A stretch of DNA of 64,000 bases, from assembly GCA_021846985.1 (NCBI GenBank), contig JAJZVX010000013.1, positions 1-64,000 on the forward strand, in the 5' to 3' direction. Every line of letters begins with the position of its first letter. Within the stretch, counting starts at the first letter, position 1. The translations under genes and the position numbers were made by a program. The stretch is from Acidobacteriota bacterium. GTDB taxonomy: Bacteria; Acidobacteriota; Terriglobia; Terriglobales; Acidobacteriaceae. Shown one piece after another: positions 6,912 through 15,459 of the stretch. The notes under the pieces are model-generated. The model saw only the letters and a list, made by a program, of their open reading frames with translations. It ran no database searches and had not been told where the DNA came from.

Positions 6912-9530
6912 ATGAGGCTGAAGAACTTTCAAGAAGACACGCTCAAGGCCCTGAAGGATTATCTGGAGGCTGTGCGCCTATGCGGGGACCCGGAGGCGGC
7001 ATTCCTCAAGGTGGTGAAGCCCCCCGATGGCCGGTTGCCGCTTTACCGGAAAGTGCCGGACCTGGAGAGTATTCCTTATGTTTGCTTGCGGTTGCCCACG
7101 GGCGGCGGCAAAACGATTGTGGGAGCCTATTCGATTCGCGTTGCCGGGCAAAGCTATATCGAAAAGGATTACCCGGTTGTGCTGTGGCTGGTGCCATCCA
7201 ACTCCATTCGCACACAGACGGCACAGGCGCTCAAGAACAACGCACATCCCTACCGTATTGCCCTGGATGAAGCCTTCGATGGCCGGGTGCGGGTGTTTGA
7301 AATATCGGAGATTGAGAACATTCGCCCGCAAGACTTGCGGGACGCCGTGTGCGTGGTGGTGGGCACCATCCAATCGTTGCGCGTCACCAGCACGGAAGGC
7401 CGGGATGTGTACGCGCACAAAGAGGCGCTGGAGGACCACTTCACCAAGCTGAATGTGAACGTGCCCGGCTTGGAGAGAATCGAGAACGGCGCTGGCGCGG
7501 GCAAGGTGAAGTATTCCTTTGCCAACCTGATGATGGTTCACCAGCCGCTCATCATCATGGATGAGGCGCACAATGCGCGTACTCCGTTGACCTTTGACAC
7601 GCTGAAGCGGCTATCCCCATCAGCCATCATCGAACTGACGGCAACGCCCGCCACGGACCCACGCACGGGCAGCAATGTGCTGTATCGCGTCTCCGCCTTA
7701 GAGCTGAAGGCTGAGGACATGATTAAGCTGCCCATTGCGTTGACGGTGCATGAGGCCGGATGGCAAGAGGCCATCGGGGATGCCTGCCGCACGCGCAAAC
7801 GGCTTGCGGAGGCGGCAGCGGGTGAGCCGGAGTATATTCGCCCCATTCTGCTGATTCAGGCGGAGAACAAAGACAAGCCCGCGAATGTGGAGGCCGTCAA
7901 GCAATTCCTTCTGGACAGCGAACACCTCACAGAAGAGCAAATTGCCATTGCCACGGGAGACCAAAGGGACCTGGACAAAATCAATCTCTTTGACCCGGCG
8001 TGCAAGGTTGAAGCAGTCATCACGGTACAGGCGCTCAAAGAGGGTTGGGATTGTTCCTTCGCCTATGTGTTTTGCTCCACGGCCAACATCGGGAGCAGCC
8101 GGGATGTGGAGCAGCTATTGGGCCGCGTGTTGCGGATGCCGTATGCGAAACGGCGCAAGGCGGCGGAGCTAAACAAAGCCTATGCGCACGTCTCCAGCCC
8201 GAATTTTCTGGAGGCCGCGAAGCAGCTCGAAACCTGCATGATTGAGAAGATGGGCTTTGAAGAGGCTGAGGCAGAGCAATACATCGAAGTGCAGCAGCCT
8301 TCCATCCCGAATCTGCCGCTATTCCTTCAGGAGAATCCGCTTCGCTTGACGGTTGCGGAGCCGCTGAAGCTGGAGGACCTGTCAGAGCGGGAGCGCCAAT
8401 CCATCATCCCGAAGTCAGAAGCTCCGGGCCAAATCGAAATTGAAGTGCATGGGCAGATTACGCCGGAGATTCAGAAGGCGGTTCTTGCCGCCGTACCGGA
8501 GCCGGAACGCGCAGCAATCGAGCGGAAAATCACAGAGTACATAGCAGGGCAGGAATCGCGCCTAGCGCCCGCCTTGCGCGGGGAAAAGCTGGTGGTCCCG
8601 CGCCTGTGCGTGCGCTACCAAGGCGAGCTGTTGCCGTTCGATAAAGAGCTGGTGCTTGATGCCGCCTCATGGGACCTGAGCCAATGCGCCATTGACCTGA
8701 GTGACTTCCGATTCAACGACACATCGAAGACGTTTGAATTCGATGTGCAGGGCAGCAAGGTTGTGTATGCGTTCAAAGGTGAGCAGCAACTTGACCTGAA
8801 TTTGCTGCCGGGAGAGTGGACAGAGAATGACCTGATTCGATGGCTGGACAAGGAATTGCGGCAACAGGATATTCGGCAAGCGGCAAGCCTCGCATGGCTC
8901 CGCGTGTGCGTGCGGCAGCTCTTGGAGCGCAAGGGCTTTGACTTGCCGTTGCTGGTGCGGGCTAAATTCATCCTTGCACGCAAGCTGGCAGAGCGCCGGG
9001 ATGAGTGCCGGGCATCCGCGTACAACGCCGGGTATCAGGACTTGCTCTTTGGGCCGAACGCCGCACCAGAAACCAGCTTTGATTACGCCTTCAAATACGA
9101 CCCAAACGTGTACCCGGCCAAGTGGTACTACAGCGGGCGGAACCGCTTCCCAAAGCATTTCTACCCGATGGTCGGTGAGTTGGAGAGCACTGGCGAAGAG
9201 TTCAACTGTGCTGAGGCCCTGGATGCTCAATCGGGCATCAGGACGTGGGTGCGGAATTTGGCGCTCCAGCCGGAATCGTCGTTTTGGCTCCAGACCTCAA
9301 CGGATCGCTTCTACCCGGATTTTGTGGCGGAAACGCTGGATGGCCGTCTTCTGGTGGTGGAGTACAAGGGCAAGGACTACGCCACCAATGATGATTCCAA
9401 GGAAAAGAAGATGCTCGGGGAAGTGTGGGCAAAGGGTAGCAATGGCCGGGCGTTGTTCCTGATGGCTCTCAAGAAGGATGAGCGGGGCAGGAACGTGTAT
9501 GAGCAAATCAGGGGAACGATTGAGGGTTGA
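6912..9530 (+). CDS. res: Type III restriction enzyme Res subunit (helicase-nuclease)
   Basis: This is an 872-residue protein, with start at the ATG preceded by AAGGGG (an upstream TTG at 6897 is less likely). It has an SF2 helicase with Walker A LPTGGGKT (61-68), DEAH (217-220), a LTATP motif III and a motif VI stretch QLLGRVLRMPYA. The C-terminus has a PD-(D/E)xK nuclease: YPDF (801-804, D803) and VVEYKGKD (815-822, E817 and K819). With Mod it would translocate or slide on DNA and cut unmodified invaders. All catalytic motifs are present, so the system looks functional. It ends just before the membrane protein gene. Confidence 0.9.
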   Translation: MRLKNFQEDTLKALKDYLEAVRLCGDPEAAFLKVVKPPDGRLPLYRKVPDLESIPYVCLRLPTGGGKTIVGAYSIRVAGQSYIEKDYPVVLWLVPSNSIRTQTAQALKNNAHPYRIALDEAFDGRVRVFEISEIENIRPQDLRDAVCVVVGTIQSLRVTSTEGRDVYAHKEALEDHFTKLNVNVPGLERIENGAGAGKVKYSFANLMMVHQPLIIMDEAHNARTPLTFDTLKRLSPSAIIELTATPATDPRTGSNVLYRVSALELKAEDMIKLPIALTVHEAGWQEAIGDACRTRKRLAEAAAGEPEYIRPILLIQAENKDKPANVEAVKQFLLDSEHLTEEQIAIATGDQRDLDKINLFDPACKVEAVITVQALKEGWDCSFAYVFCSTANIGSSRDVEQLLGRVLRMPYAKRRKAAELNKAYAHVSSPNFLEAAKQLETCMIEKMGFEEAEAEQYIEVQQPSIPNLPLFLQENPLRLTVAEPLKLEDLSERERQSIIPKSEAPGQIEIEVHGQITPEIQKAVLAAVPEPERAAIERKITEYIAGQESRLAPALRGEKLVVPRLCVRYQGELLPFDKELVLDAASWDLSQCAIDLSDFRFNDTSKTFEFDVQGSKVVYAFKGEQQLDLNLLPGEWTENDLIRWLDKELRQQDIRQAASLAWLRVCVRQLLERKGFDLPLLVRAKFILARKLAERRDECRASAYNAGYQDLLFGPNAAPETSFDYAFKYDPNVYPAKWYYSGRNRFPKHFYPMVGELESTGEEFNCAEALDAQSGIRTWVRNLALQPESSFWLQTSTDRFYPDFVAETLDGRLLVVEYKGKDYATNDDSKEKKMLGEVWAKGSNGRALFLMALKKDERGRNVYEQIRGTIEG

Positions 9531-9595
9531 TAGCAGACGCTGCATCGCGCAGCGTGAAACAGCAGACACTATCCAAGAGGCATAAAATTCCGAGT

Positions 9596-10189
9596 ATGCT
9601 CAGTGAACAATTGGATCAAGCTGACAAGGCACACGAACAGTATGTGGAGGAACGCAAGCTATTGATCGACGCTGCTCGTGAAAGCGCACGCACCTTTGAC
9701 AAGGCGGTATTGACTTTTGGCGCTGCGGTTTTTGGGGGCTCAATAGCTTTCATCAAGGACGTAGCGCCAAAACCTGAACTGTTCACCTTGAAATGGCTCG
9801 CAATCTCGTGGGGCTTGTTCTCGGTTGGCCTGCTGTCGATAATTCTGTCATTTTTGTTTGGGCATAAAGCGTGCATGTTCGAGATTGACATAGGCGCTGA
9901 TGCACTGAAAAATCCAGAGGTCAGCAGGCCAATAAACCGATGGTCAACCGCGACGGATTGGGCAAATGCTCTGTGTGTGGCATTTCTGTTTGTGGGGCTG
10001 TTATCATGGTCCGTATTTGCCTTTGAAAACCTTGCGGAATCTGGAGGAAAAATGTCGAACAACCCGCCATCACCTTCCCAACCAGAAGTGGTAAAGAAGA
10101 GCTACACGCCGCCACGTACTCCACCACCCCCACCGCCGAGCCAGTCAGTTCCTGCACAACCTAGTCAGACACCGCCGCCGCAAAAATGA
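9596..10189 (+). CDS. Three-helix membrane protein with proline-rich C-terminal tail, unknown function
   Basis: This is a 197-residue protein from the ATG at 9596 (an upstream TTG at 9527 would add 23 residues). The N-terminus is charged and helical (1-35), then hydrophobic segments at about 37-54, 66-89 and 122-143. A cytoplasmic or exported tail rich in proline follows, with SYTPPRTPPPPPP at 169-181. The same 13-residue tail motif recurs in the small protein encoded immediately downstream. No family was recognised. It follows res by 65 bp in the same orientation, so it could be a cargo gene of the island or part of a defence module. Confidence 0.6.
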   Translation: MLSEQLDQADKAHEQYVEERKLLIDAARESARTFDKAVLTFGAAVFGGSIAFIKDVAPKPELFTLKWLAISWGLFSVGLLSIILSFLFGHKACMFEIDIGADALKNPEVSRPINRWSTATDWANALCVAFLFVGLLSWSVFAFENLAESGGKMSNNPPSPSQPEVVKKSYTPPRTPPPPPPSQSVPAQPSQTPPPQK

Positions 10190-10200
10190 TGAGGTGAAAC

Positions 10201-10326
10201 ATGGCAACTCCGAAGGATTCTCCAAAGGATCGCGGTCGAACCCAAGATTCATATACACCGCCCCGGACCCCACCGCCTCCCCCACCGCGACGGCCAACAC
10301 CTACAGACAAAACCAAGCCAAAATAA
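10201..10326 (+). CDS. 41-residue proline-rich protein sharing a tail motif with the upstream gene
   Basis: This short frame starts with ATG 11 nt after the preceding stop, with GAGGTGAA just upstream as ribosome binding site. It encodes 41 residues, polar and basic, with SYTPPRTPPPPPP at 17-29, identical over 13 residues to the tail of the membrane protein before it. It could be a real small partner protein or a leftover of a tail duplication. Nothing else is recognisable. Confidence 0.45.
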   Translation: MATPKDSPKDRGRTQDSYTPPRTPPPPPPRRPTPTDKTKPK

Positions 10327-10676
10327 TTCTGTCAGGTTGGGAAATCTGACGGGCGACGGAAGGCAGAATCAAATCGAGCAAGCGCGTACTAGACCATCGG
10401 CAATAATGCATTGAAGCAGGCTACATCCCAAATTTGAATTCTTCCATACATTCTGAACGCGGCGAAGTCCCACAATTCAAATATGGATTGACTGCTGTTT
10501 TGAGACCACATAAAAATCAGATGAGCTGTAGATGTTTACCAAGATGACAACTTCCCGAGTTGGCATTTGGGGGCTACAGGGGGGGTGCACTTTTCCCGGC
10601 CCCTGTCTCCTATCCCCCCGCGCGTTTGACCCCGCTTCTGCGTCTAACTAGACTTAAACACACACAGGAATTGCTT
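10327..10676. other. Non-coding right flank of the island
   Basis: These 350 bp carry no convincing gene. Composition changes from AT-rich to GC-rich at about 10,550, which I take as the right boundary of the acquired segment. A 9 bp inverted pair ATTTGAATT (near 10,433) / AATTCAAAT (near 10,473) is present. No tRNA gene, obvious terminal inverted repeat or target duplication was recognised; the left end is outside the window, so matching ends cannot be tested here. AGGA at 10,666-10,669 is the ribosome binding site of the next gene. Confidence 0.45.
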
Positions 10677-12518
10677 ATGACGGTTCGTCCTCTTCGCTCC
10701 TTCGTTCTTCTCGCCTCGGCGTTTTTTCTCCTTTTTGCCGGCCTTCTCCCGGCGCCGCTTCCGGCTCAGTCGCAGAGCGACAGTTCCGCCAGCGGCCAAA
10801 GCAGTTCCTCGTCCACCATGGAGATGTATCAGCAGGAAAAGACGCCGACCCTCGTCGATCCCGCCGGACCTACCATCTCCCTCGTCAGTCTCGAACCCAT
10901 GTTTGTCATGGCAGCCGCCCTCAATGCCTGTGGGTACGACGAGGGGCTCGACGAGAGCGCGCCCCTCCGCAAGCGCGTCCGCGCCGAGATTAATCAGGCC
11001 CTGGCCAAAAGCGAAGATGCCCGCAACGCCCGCGACAAGGTCTGCCTCTTCATCGCCCAGCACCGCATGACCGGCACGGAAAGGGACATCTCCCAGTACG
11101 TCTCGCTCGCCCTCTACACCACCCCGCCGCCCCAGACCGAGCTTACTGCCCAGCTCTCCGAAATGCCTCCCGACTCCACGGCGGTCGCTGAGATTGTTCC
11201 CCTCCTCAAGGACTTTGCCGATTCCGTCGATCTCCATGGCATCTGGCTTGCCATGCGCCTTACGTACGACCAGGAGGCCGATCAGCTCCACGACGCTCTC
11301 TCACGCATGATCGTCAACACCAACCTCTACCTCAAAATGCCGGCCTCCACTTATAGCGGCCGCCGCTTCATCGTCGTCTTTGAGCCCATGCTCTCACCCC
11401 ACCTCGTCAACGCCCGCATCTACGGCGCCGACTTCGTCGTGGTCGTTTCTCCCGTCAACGGACAGATTCGCATGAACGATGTCCGACACATCTATCTGCA
11501 CTACATCATCGAGCCGCTCCTCTACTCCCGTTCCAACGCCATCGACCGCGCCGACCCCATCCTCAAGGAGATTCGCGAGGCGCCCCTGCCCTTCATGTAC
11601 CGTTCCAACATCCTGGCCCTCACCGTCGAATGTCTCATCAAGGCCATCGAGGCCCGCATCATGGATACCGGCATTCCCGAATACAAGATTCCCGCCGGCA
11701 TCGATCGCTCCGACCTGCCCCGCTATGAACACGAGCGCCAGCTCTACCAAGACAAGGTCAACGCTTTCCGCTGGTCCGTCGTCCATCACGACATGGTCCA
11801 GGGATACGTTCTCACCGAATACTTCTATCGAGAGATGCTGATCTTCGAGAAACAACCCGCCAGTCTCGGCGACACCATCGGCGAAATGGTCTACAGCATG
11901 GACGTGGACGAGGAAGTCCATCGCGCCCGCCGGATCCAGTTCGACACGGTCTCCGATGTCGATGTCCTTGAGCGTCCCGTGCCCCGCAAGCTGGAAGGCC
12001 TCGATCTGGCTGAAGCCCGTCTCTCCAACGGCGACGCCGCCGGCGCCCGAAGCATTGCTCAGCGCATTCTCGACTCCCACCCCGACACTCTAAAGGGAAC
12101 TGCCGACGCCGCCCGCGCTGACTTTATTCTTGCCCGCGCCGCCATCCTCTCCGGCCAGCCTGAAGCCGCCATCAGCGACTTCCAGCAAACGCTCGCTACC
12201 AGCAAGGAGCCCCGCCTCCTCGCCTGGTCCCACATCTACCTTGCCCGCATGCTCGACCTCGATTGCAAGCGCGACGAGGCAGTGGCCGAATACAAGCTTG
12301 CCCTGGCCGCCCGCGACGGTCAGCAGGACACCCGGCTCGCCGCCGAGCGCGGCCTCAAGAAGGCCTATGCGGTCCGCGGCCACGTCTGCGACGACGATGC
12401 CGATGACGGCCCCCCTCCCGCATCGGACCAGCCCGAGACCGCCGCGCCCGGCACGAACCGGCCAACTGGCTCTGCGGCGCCCGCACCGCTTCCCCATGGA
12501 GCCGGAACGACACCATAA
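10677..12518 (+). CDS. Exported protein with C-terminal TPR-like repeats, unknown function
   Basis: This is a 613-residue protein from the ATG at 10677 (an AGGA box precedes it; the longer frame to 10560 has none). The signal peptide is MTVRPLRSFVLLASAFFLLF followed by an Ala/Pro cleavage region. The middle (about 60-440) has no recognised domain. Residues about 450-570 look like tetratricopeptide helices (ARADFILARAAILSGQPEAA, then a second similar unit). The tail is rich in Pro/Ala. The codon use and GC content match the chromosome, so it is the first core gene right of the island. Confidence 0.65.
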   Translation: MTVRPLRSFVLLASAFFLLFAGLLPAPLPAQSQSDSSASGQSSSSSTMEMYQQEKTPTLVDPAGPTISLVSLEPMFVMAAALNACGYDEGLDESAPLRKRVRAEINQALAKSEDARNARDKVCLFIAQHRMTGTERDISQYVSLALYTTPPPQTELTAQLSEMPPDSTAVAEIVPLLKDFADSVDLHGIWLAMRLTYDQEADQLHDALSRMIVNTNLYLKMPASTYSGRRFIVVFEPMLSPHLVNARIYGADFVVVVSPVNGQIRMNDVRHIYLHYIIEPLLYSRSNAIDRADPILKEIREAPLPFMYRSNILALTVECLIKAIEARIMDTGIPEYKIPAGIDRSDLPRYEHERQLYQDKVNAFRWSVVHHDMVQGYVLTEYFYREMLIFEKQPASLGDTIGEMVYSMDVDEEVHRARRIQFDTVSDVDVLERPVPRKLEGLDLAEARLSNGDAAGARSIAQRILDSHPDTLKGTADAARADFILARAAILSGQPEAAISDFQQTLATSKEPRLLAWSHIYLARMLDLDCKRDEAVAEYKLALAARDGQQDTRLAAERGLKKAYAVRGHVCDDDADDGPPPASDQPETAAPGTNRPTGSAAPAPLPHGAGTTP

Positions 12519-12618
12519 CCTGCGTGGCAGCGCAGCTACCACCGGATTTTCACCGTCGTGATGAGGGAATGGAGGGGTACAATGCCGCAAAACGCTCCTC
12601 CGGAAGCTGGGAATCTGG

Positions 12619-13548
12619 ATGACTTCCCGCCCGCGCTGCGCGGGCTTGATCGTCCGGCCGTGGAAGGGCCGGGTCCCACCTCCCGGAAAGCAACCCAGCG
12701 AGGCGCATGTGGAAGCTGATCTGGTCGAACTGGAAAACGCTCTTGGACATCGCTTCAGAAGCCGCGATCTGCTGCTCCGCGCGCTTACCCATCGCTCCCT
12801 GGCCCGCGAACAGGCCGCCGGAGCCGAAATCGACCCGGCCGGAGCCGCCGGAGACAATGAGCGCCTTGAGTTTCTCGGCGACGCGGTCCTCGGCCTGGTC
12901 GTCGCCGAGGCCCTCTTCAAAGCCCATTCCGAGTGGCGCGAGGGAGAGCTGACCCGCGTCCGCGCTCAACTGGTCAGCCGGCAGTATATGGCCGAGGTTG
13001 CCACCTCCATCGACCTCGGCCGTTTCCTCCGCCTCAGCCGGGGTGAGGAGCGCGGCGGTCTCCGCCGCAAAAATACCGTTCTTTCCAATGCCATGGAGGC
13101 TGTCCTGGCCGCCATTTTCCTCGATGGCGGCCTCGATCCCGTTCGCGCCTTCGTCCGCTCTCGCATTCTGGGTGAAACCGAGGCCCAGCTTGCCCGCGAC
13201 CTGCGCTCCGGAGCCGCCCTCGGCAACTACAAATCCGCCCTCCAGGAACGCCTCCAGGCCGATAAGGCTGGCGTTCCCATCTATCGCGTCAAAAGCGAGA
13301 GCGGTCCCGATCACCGCAAACGCTTCCTCGTCGAAGTTCGCCTCAAGAGCTCTGAAAATGAATCCGGAAAACCCCTGGCCCGCGGCCTGGGAAGCACCAA
13401 AAAACTCGCCGAGCAGGATGCCGCCCGCCGCGCCCTCACCCGCCTCGCCAAGCCGCGCCGCGACAGGATCACTTCCCCGCTCCTGCCGGACCTCAGTCCG
13501 GCCGGTCCCACCTCCGCCCTCTCGCTGAAGGGGGAAGCGGCTCAATGA
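12619..13548 (+). CDS. rnc: Ribonuclease III
   Basis: This is a 309-residue protein. The RNase III signature NERLEFLGDAV spans 80-90 and the second acidic site NAMEAVLAAIFLDGG lies near 157-171 (E160). A dsRNA-binding domain occupies about 203-282, ending with GSTKKLAEQDAARRAL. It cleaves double-stranded RNA in rRNA processing and mRNA decay. The N-terminus is about 30 residues longer than usual, so a later start is possible. Its stop overlaps the start of the first signal peptidase gene by 4 nt, which indicates an operon. Confidence 0.93.
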   Translation: MTSRPRCAGLIVRPWKGRVPPPGKQPSEAHVEADLVELENALGHRFRSRDLLLRALTHRSLAREQAAGAEIDPAGAAGDNERLEFLGDAVLGLVVAEALFKAHSEWREGELTRVRAQLVSRQYMAEVATSIDLGRFLRLSRGEERGGLRRKNTVLSNAMEAVLAAIFLDGGLDPVRAFVRSRILGETEAQLARDLRSGAALGNYKSALQERLQADKAGVPIYRVKSESGPDHRKRFLVEVRLKSSENESGKPLARGLGSTKKLAEQDAARRALTRLAKPRRDRITSPLLPDLSPAGPTSALSLKGEAAQ

Positions 13549-14366
13549 CCATTCCCGCTCATACCTCCGGCCCTGGCTCCACCTCCTCTCCCGAATCCGC
13601 TTCCAGCATGGAGAATGTCCCGCCCACCTTCCACCTTCCCGCCGTCACGCACGCCCTTGTATCCCTGCTGCAAACCATTGTCGTTGCCCTCTTTCTGCTG
13701 ACCTTTATCCTCCAACCTTTCCTGATTCCTTCTGAAAGCATGGAGCGCACGCTGCTGGTCGGCGATTTCATCCTCGTCAATAAGCAGGTCTACGCCCCTT
13801 CCGGCCCCCTTTCGCGCTGGGTGCTGCCCTATCGCGACATCCGGCGCGGCGACATCGTCTTCTTCTTCCACTCCCAGCCGCCCTTTCTTGTCAAGCGCGT
13901 TGTCGGCCTTCCTGGCGACCGCCTCCGCATCCACGACGGTCGCGTTACCGTCAATGGCGTTCCCCTCAGCGAGCCGTACGCCGCTTTCGAGCCCGCGCCC
14001 AGCAACCCGTTCCGTGACAATTTTCCTCCCCGTCTCTACACCGACCCCGAGGTTGATCCCTCATGGTGGCGCCAGATGCAGAGCCTCACCCGGGACGGCC
14101 TGCTCGTCGTGCCCCAAGGGGAGTACTTCGTTCTTGGTGACAACCGCAACCATAGCGTCGATTCCCGCTTCTGGGGTTTCGTCGGCCGCCGGCAGATCGC
14201 TGCCCGCCCTCTCGTCATCTACTTCTCCCTCGACCGGCCTTCCTCCACCGACATCCAAGCCAATGCCGCACAGGCCTCGGATGATAGACTCGGACACGAT
14301 AGGTGTCTCTCCTGCAGGCTTCTCGGTTTCGCCCGCTGGAGGCGCATCTTCCGTGTTGTGCACTGA
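13545..14366 (+). CDS. lepB: Signal peptidase I (first of two tandem copies)
   Basis: This is a 273-residue protein. A hydrophobic anchor spans about 37-61, then the catalytic serine motif IPSESMERTL (S65) and the lysine motif FLVKRVVGLPGD (K117), followed by GDNRNHSVDSRFWGFV. It removes signal peptides from exported proteins at the outer face of the inner membrane. It overlaps rnc by 4 nt. The last about 35 residues diverge from the second copy and look like read-through of non-conserved sequence, so the C-terminus may have suffered a frameshift after the catalytic domain. Confidence 0.9.
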   Translation: MTIPAHTSGPGSTSSPESASSMENVPPTFHLPAVTHALVSLLQTIVVALFLLTFILQPFLIPSESMERTLLVGDFILVNKQVYAPSGPLSRWVLPYRDIRRGDIVFFFHSQPPFLVKRVVGLPGDRLRIHDGRVTVNGVPLSEPYAAFEPAPSNPFRDNFPPRLYTDPEVDPSWWRQMQSLTRDGLLVVPQGEYFVLGDNRNHSVDSRFWGFVGRRQIAARPLVIYFSLDRPSSTDIQANAAQASDDRLGHDRCLSCRLLGFARWRRIFRVVH

Positions 14367-14576
14367 TGCATTCGCAGATGGCATTACCCCCAAACGGGAT
14401 GCCGGGTTGATGCCGCCTTCGGGGAGTGTCAGCCAGGCGCCATCTCGTCAAAACCGCAGAATCTCTGATGATTCCGCAGGCGCCGGATCAGTCTCCGGTC
14501 AAGGGTCGCTCAGCCCAGACGCTGCGCGATTTCACGCTGATCGTTGCTTTCCGGTCTTCGGCCCTGCCCCTTGGTG

Positions 14577-15413
14577 ATGAACGACAGGATGACAAAATCG
14601 AAAAAGCAGCCCCTCAAACCGGCCCCCCAGCCCGCGCCGGCTCAAGATGCCGAGCCGCTCAATGCAGGGGATCGCGTCCATGTTGAGGAAACCCCCTTCG
14701 AAGCCCTGGCCAGCATCTGTTCCATCCTCGTCGTCGGCCTCTTCATCCTCACCTTCATCGCCCAGAACTTCGTGATTCCCTCCGGCTCCATGGAGAAGAC
14801 TCTCCTGGTCGGCGATCACCTTGTCGTTGATCGCATCAATCTTGCGCCGCCCGCCCGGTGGATGCCCCTGATGCGCTACCGCGAACCACACCGCGGCGAC
14901 ATTGTCGTCTTCCTCAAGCCGGGTGAGCCCGACATGTTTCTCGTCAAACGGCTCATCGCGGTCCCCGGCGACCGCTTCCATATCAGCAACGGCATTGTCA
15001 TCCTCAACGGCGTGGCCCAGCCCCAGCCGCACGCCCAGCCCACCACGCCGGAGAATCACCAGGACTTCCTCGACGAGTTTCCCTCCGTGCCCCCTTCCGT
15101 TGACTTGGGCGCCACTGAAACCTGGTCCGTCGATTTCCCCAACCATGTCGTCAATGGCGACCTCGTTGTCCCTCCCGGCAAGTACTTCATGATGGGCGAC
15201 AACCGTCACAACAGTCTCGACTCCCGCTACTGGGGGTTCGTCCCGCGAGAGAACATTGTCGGCCGTCCGCTCTTCAATTACTGGTCCTTCAAAACCCCCG
15301 AGGATCGCTATGAGCAGACCGGTATCGGTAACACCATCGTCTGGCTGGGCCACGTTGCGCTTCACTTCATTACCGATACCCGTTGGGAACGGACCATGCA
15401 CATGGTACGCTGA
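14577..15413 (+). CDS. lepB: Signal peptidase I (second tandem copy)
   Basis: This is a 278-residue protein from the ATG at 14577; the ATG at 14589 is equally possible. A membrane anchor spans about 44-67, with catalytic S71 in IPSGSMEKTL, K124 in FLVKRLIAVPGD and the box GDNRHNSLDSRYWGFV. It is clearly a paralogue of the gene just upstream with the same layout. Two adjacent type I signal peptidases suggest a substrate split for the large secretome. It lies 210 bp after the first copy and 46 bp before the AsmA-like gene. Confidence 0.9.
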   Translation: MNDRMTKSKKQPLKPAPQPAPAQDAEPLNAGDRVHVEETPFEALASICSILVVGLFILTFIAQNFVIPSGSMEKTLLVGDHLVVDRINLAPPARWMPLMRYREPHRGDIVVFLKPGEPDMFLVKRLIAVPGDRFHISNGIVILNGVAQPQPHAQPTTPENHQDFLDEFPSVPPSVDLGATETWSVDFPNHVVNGDLVVPPGKYFMMGDNRHNSLDSRYWGFVPRENIVGRPLFNYWSFKTPEDRYEQTGIGNTIVWLGHVALHFITDTRWERTMHMVR

Positions 15414-15459
15414 TTTCTCTCAGGTTCCGATTCCGTTGTCTCATCCTTCAGCTCGGCCT

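Noticed and set aside
1-10676. CRISPR array next to cas1
   Set aside because: I saw no regularly spaced direct repeats anywhere near cas1; the only close repeats are the two IS-end copies at 80-120.
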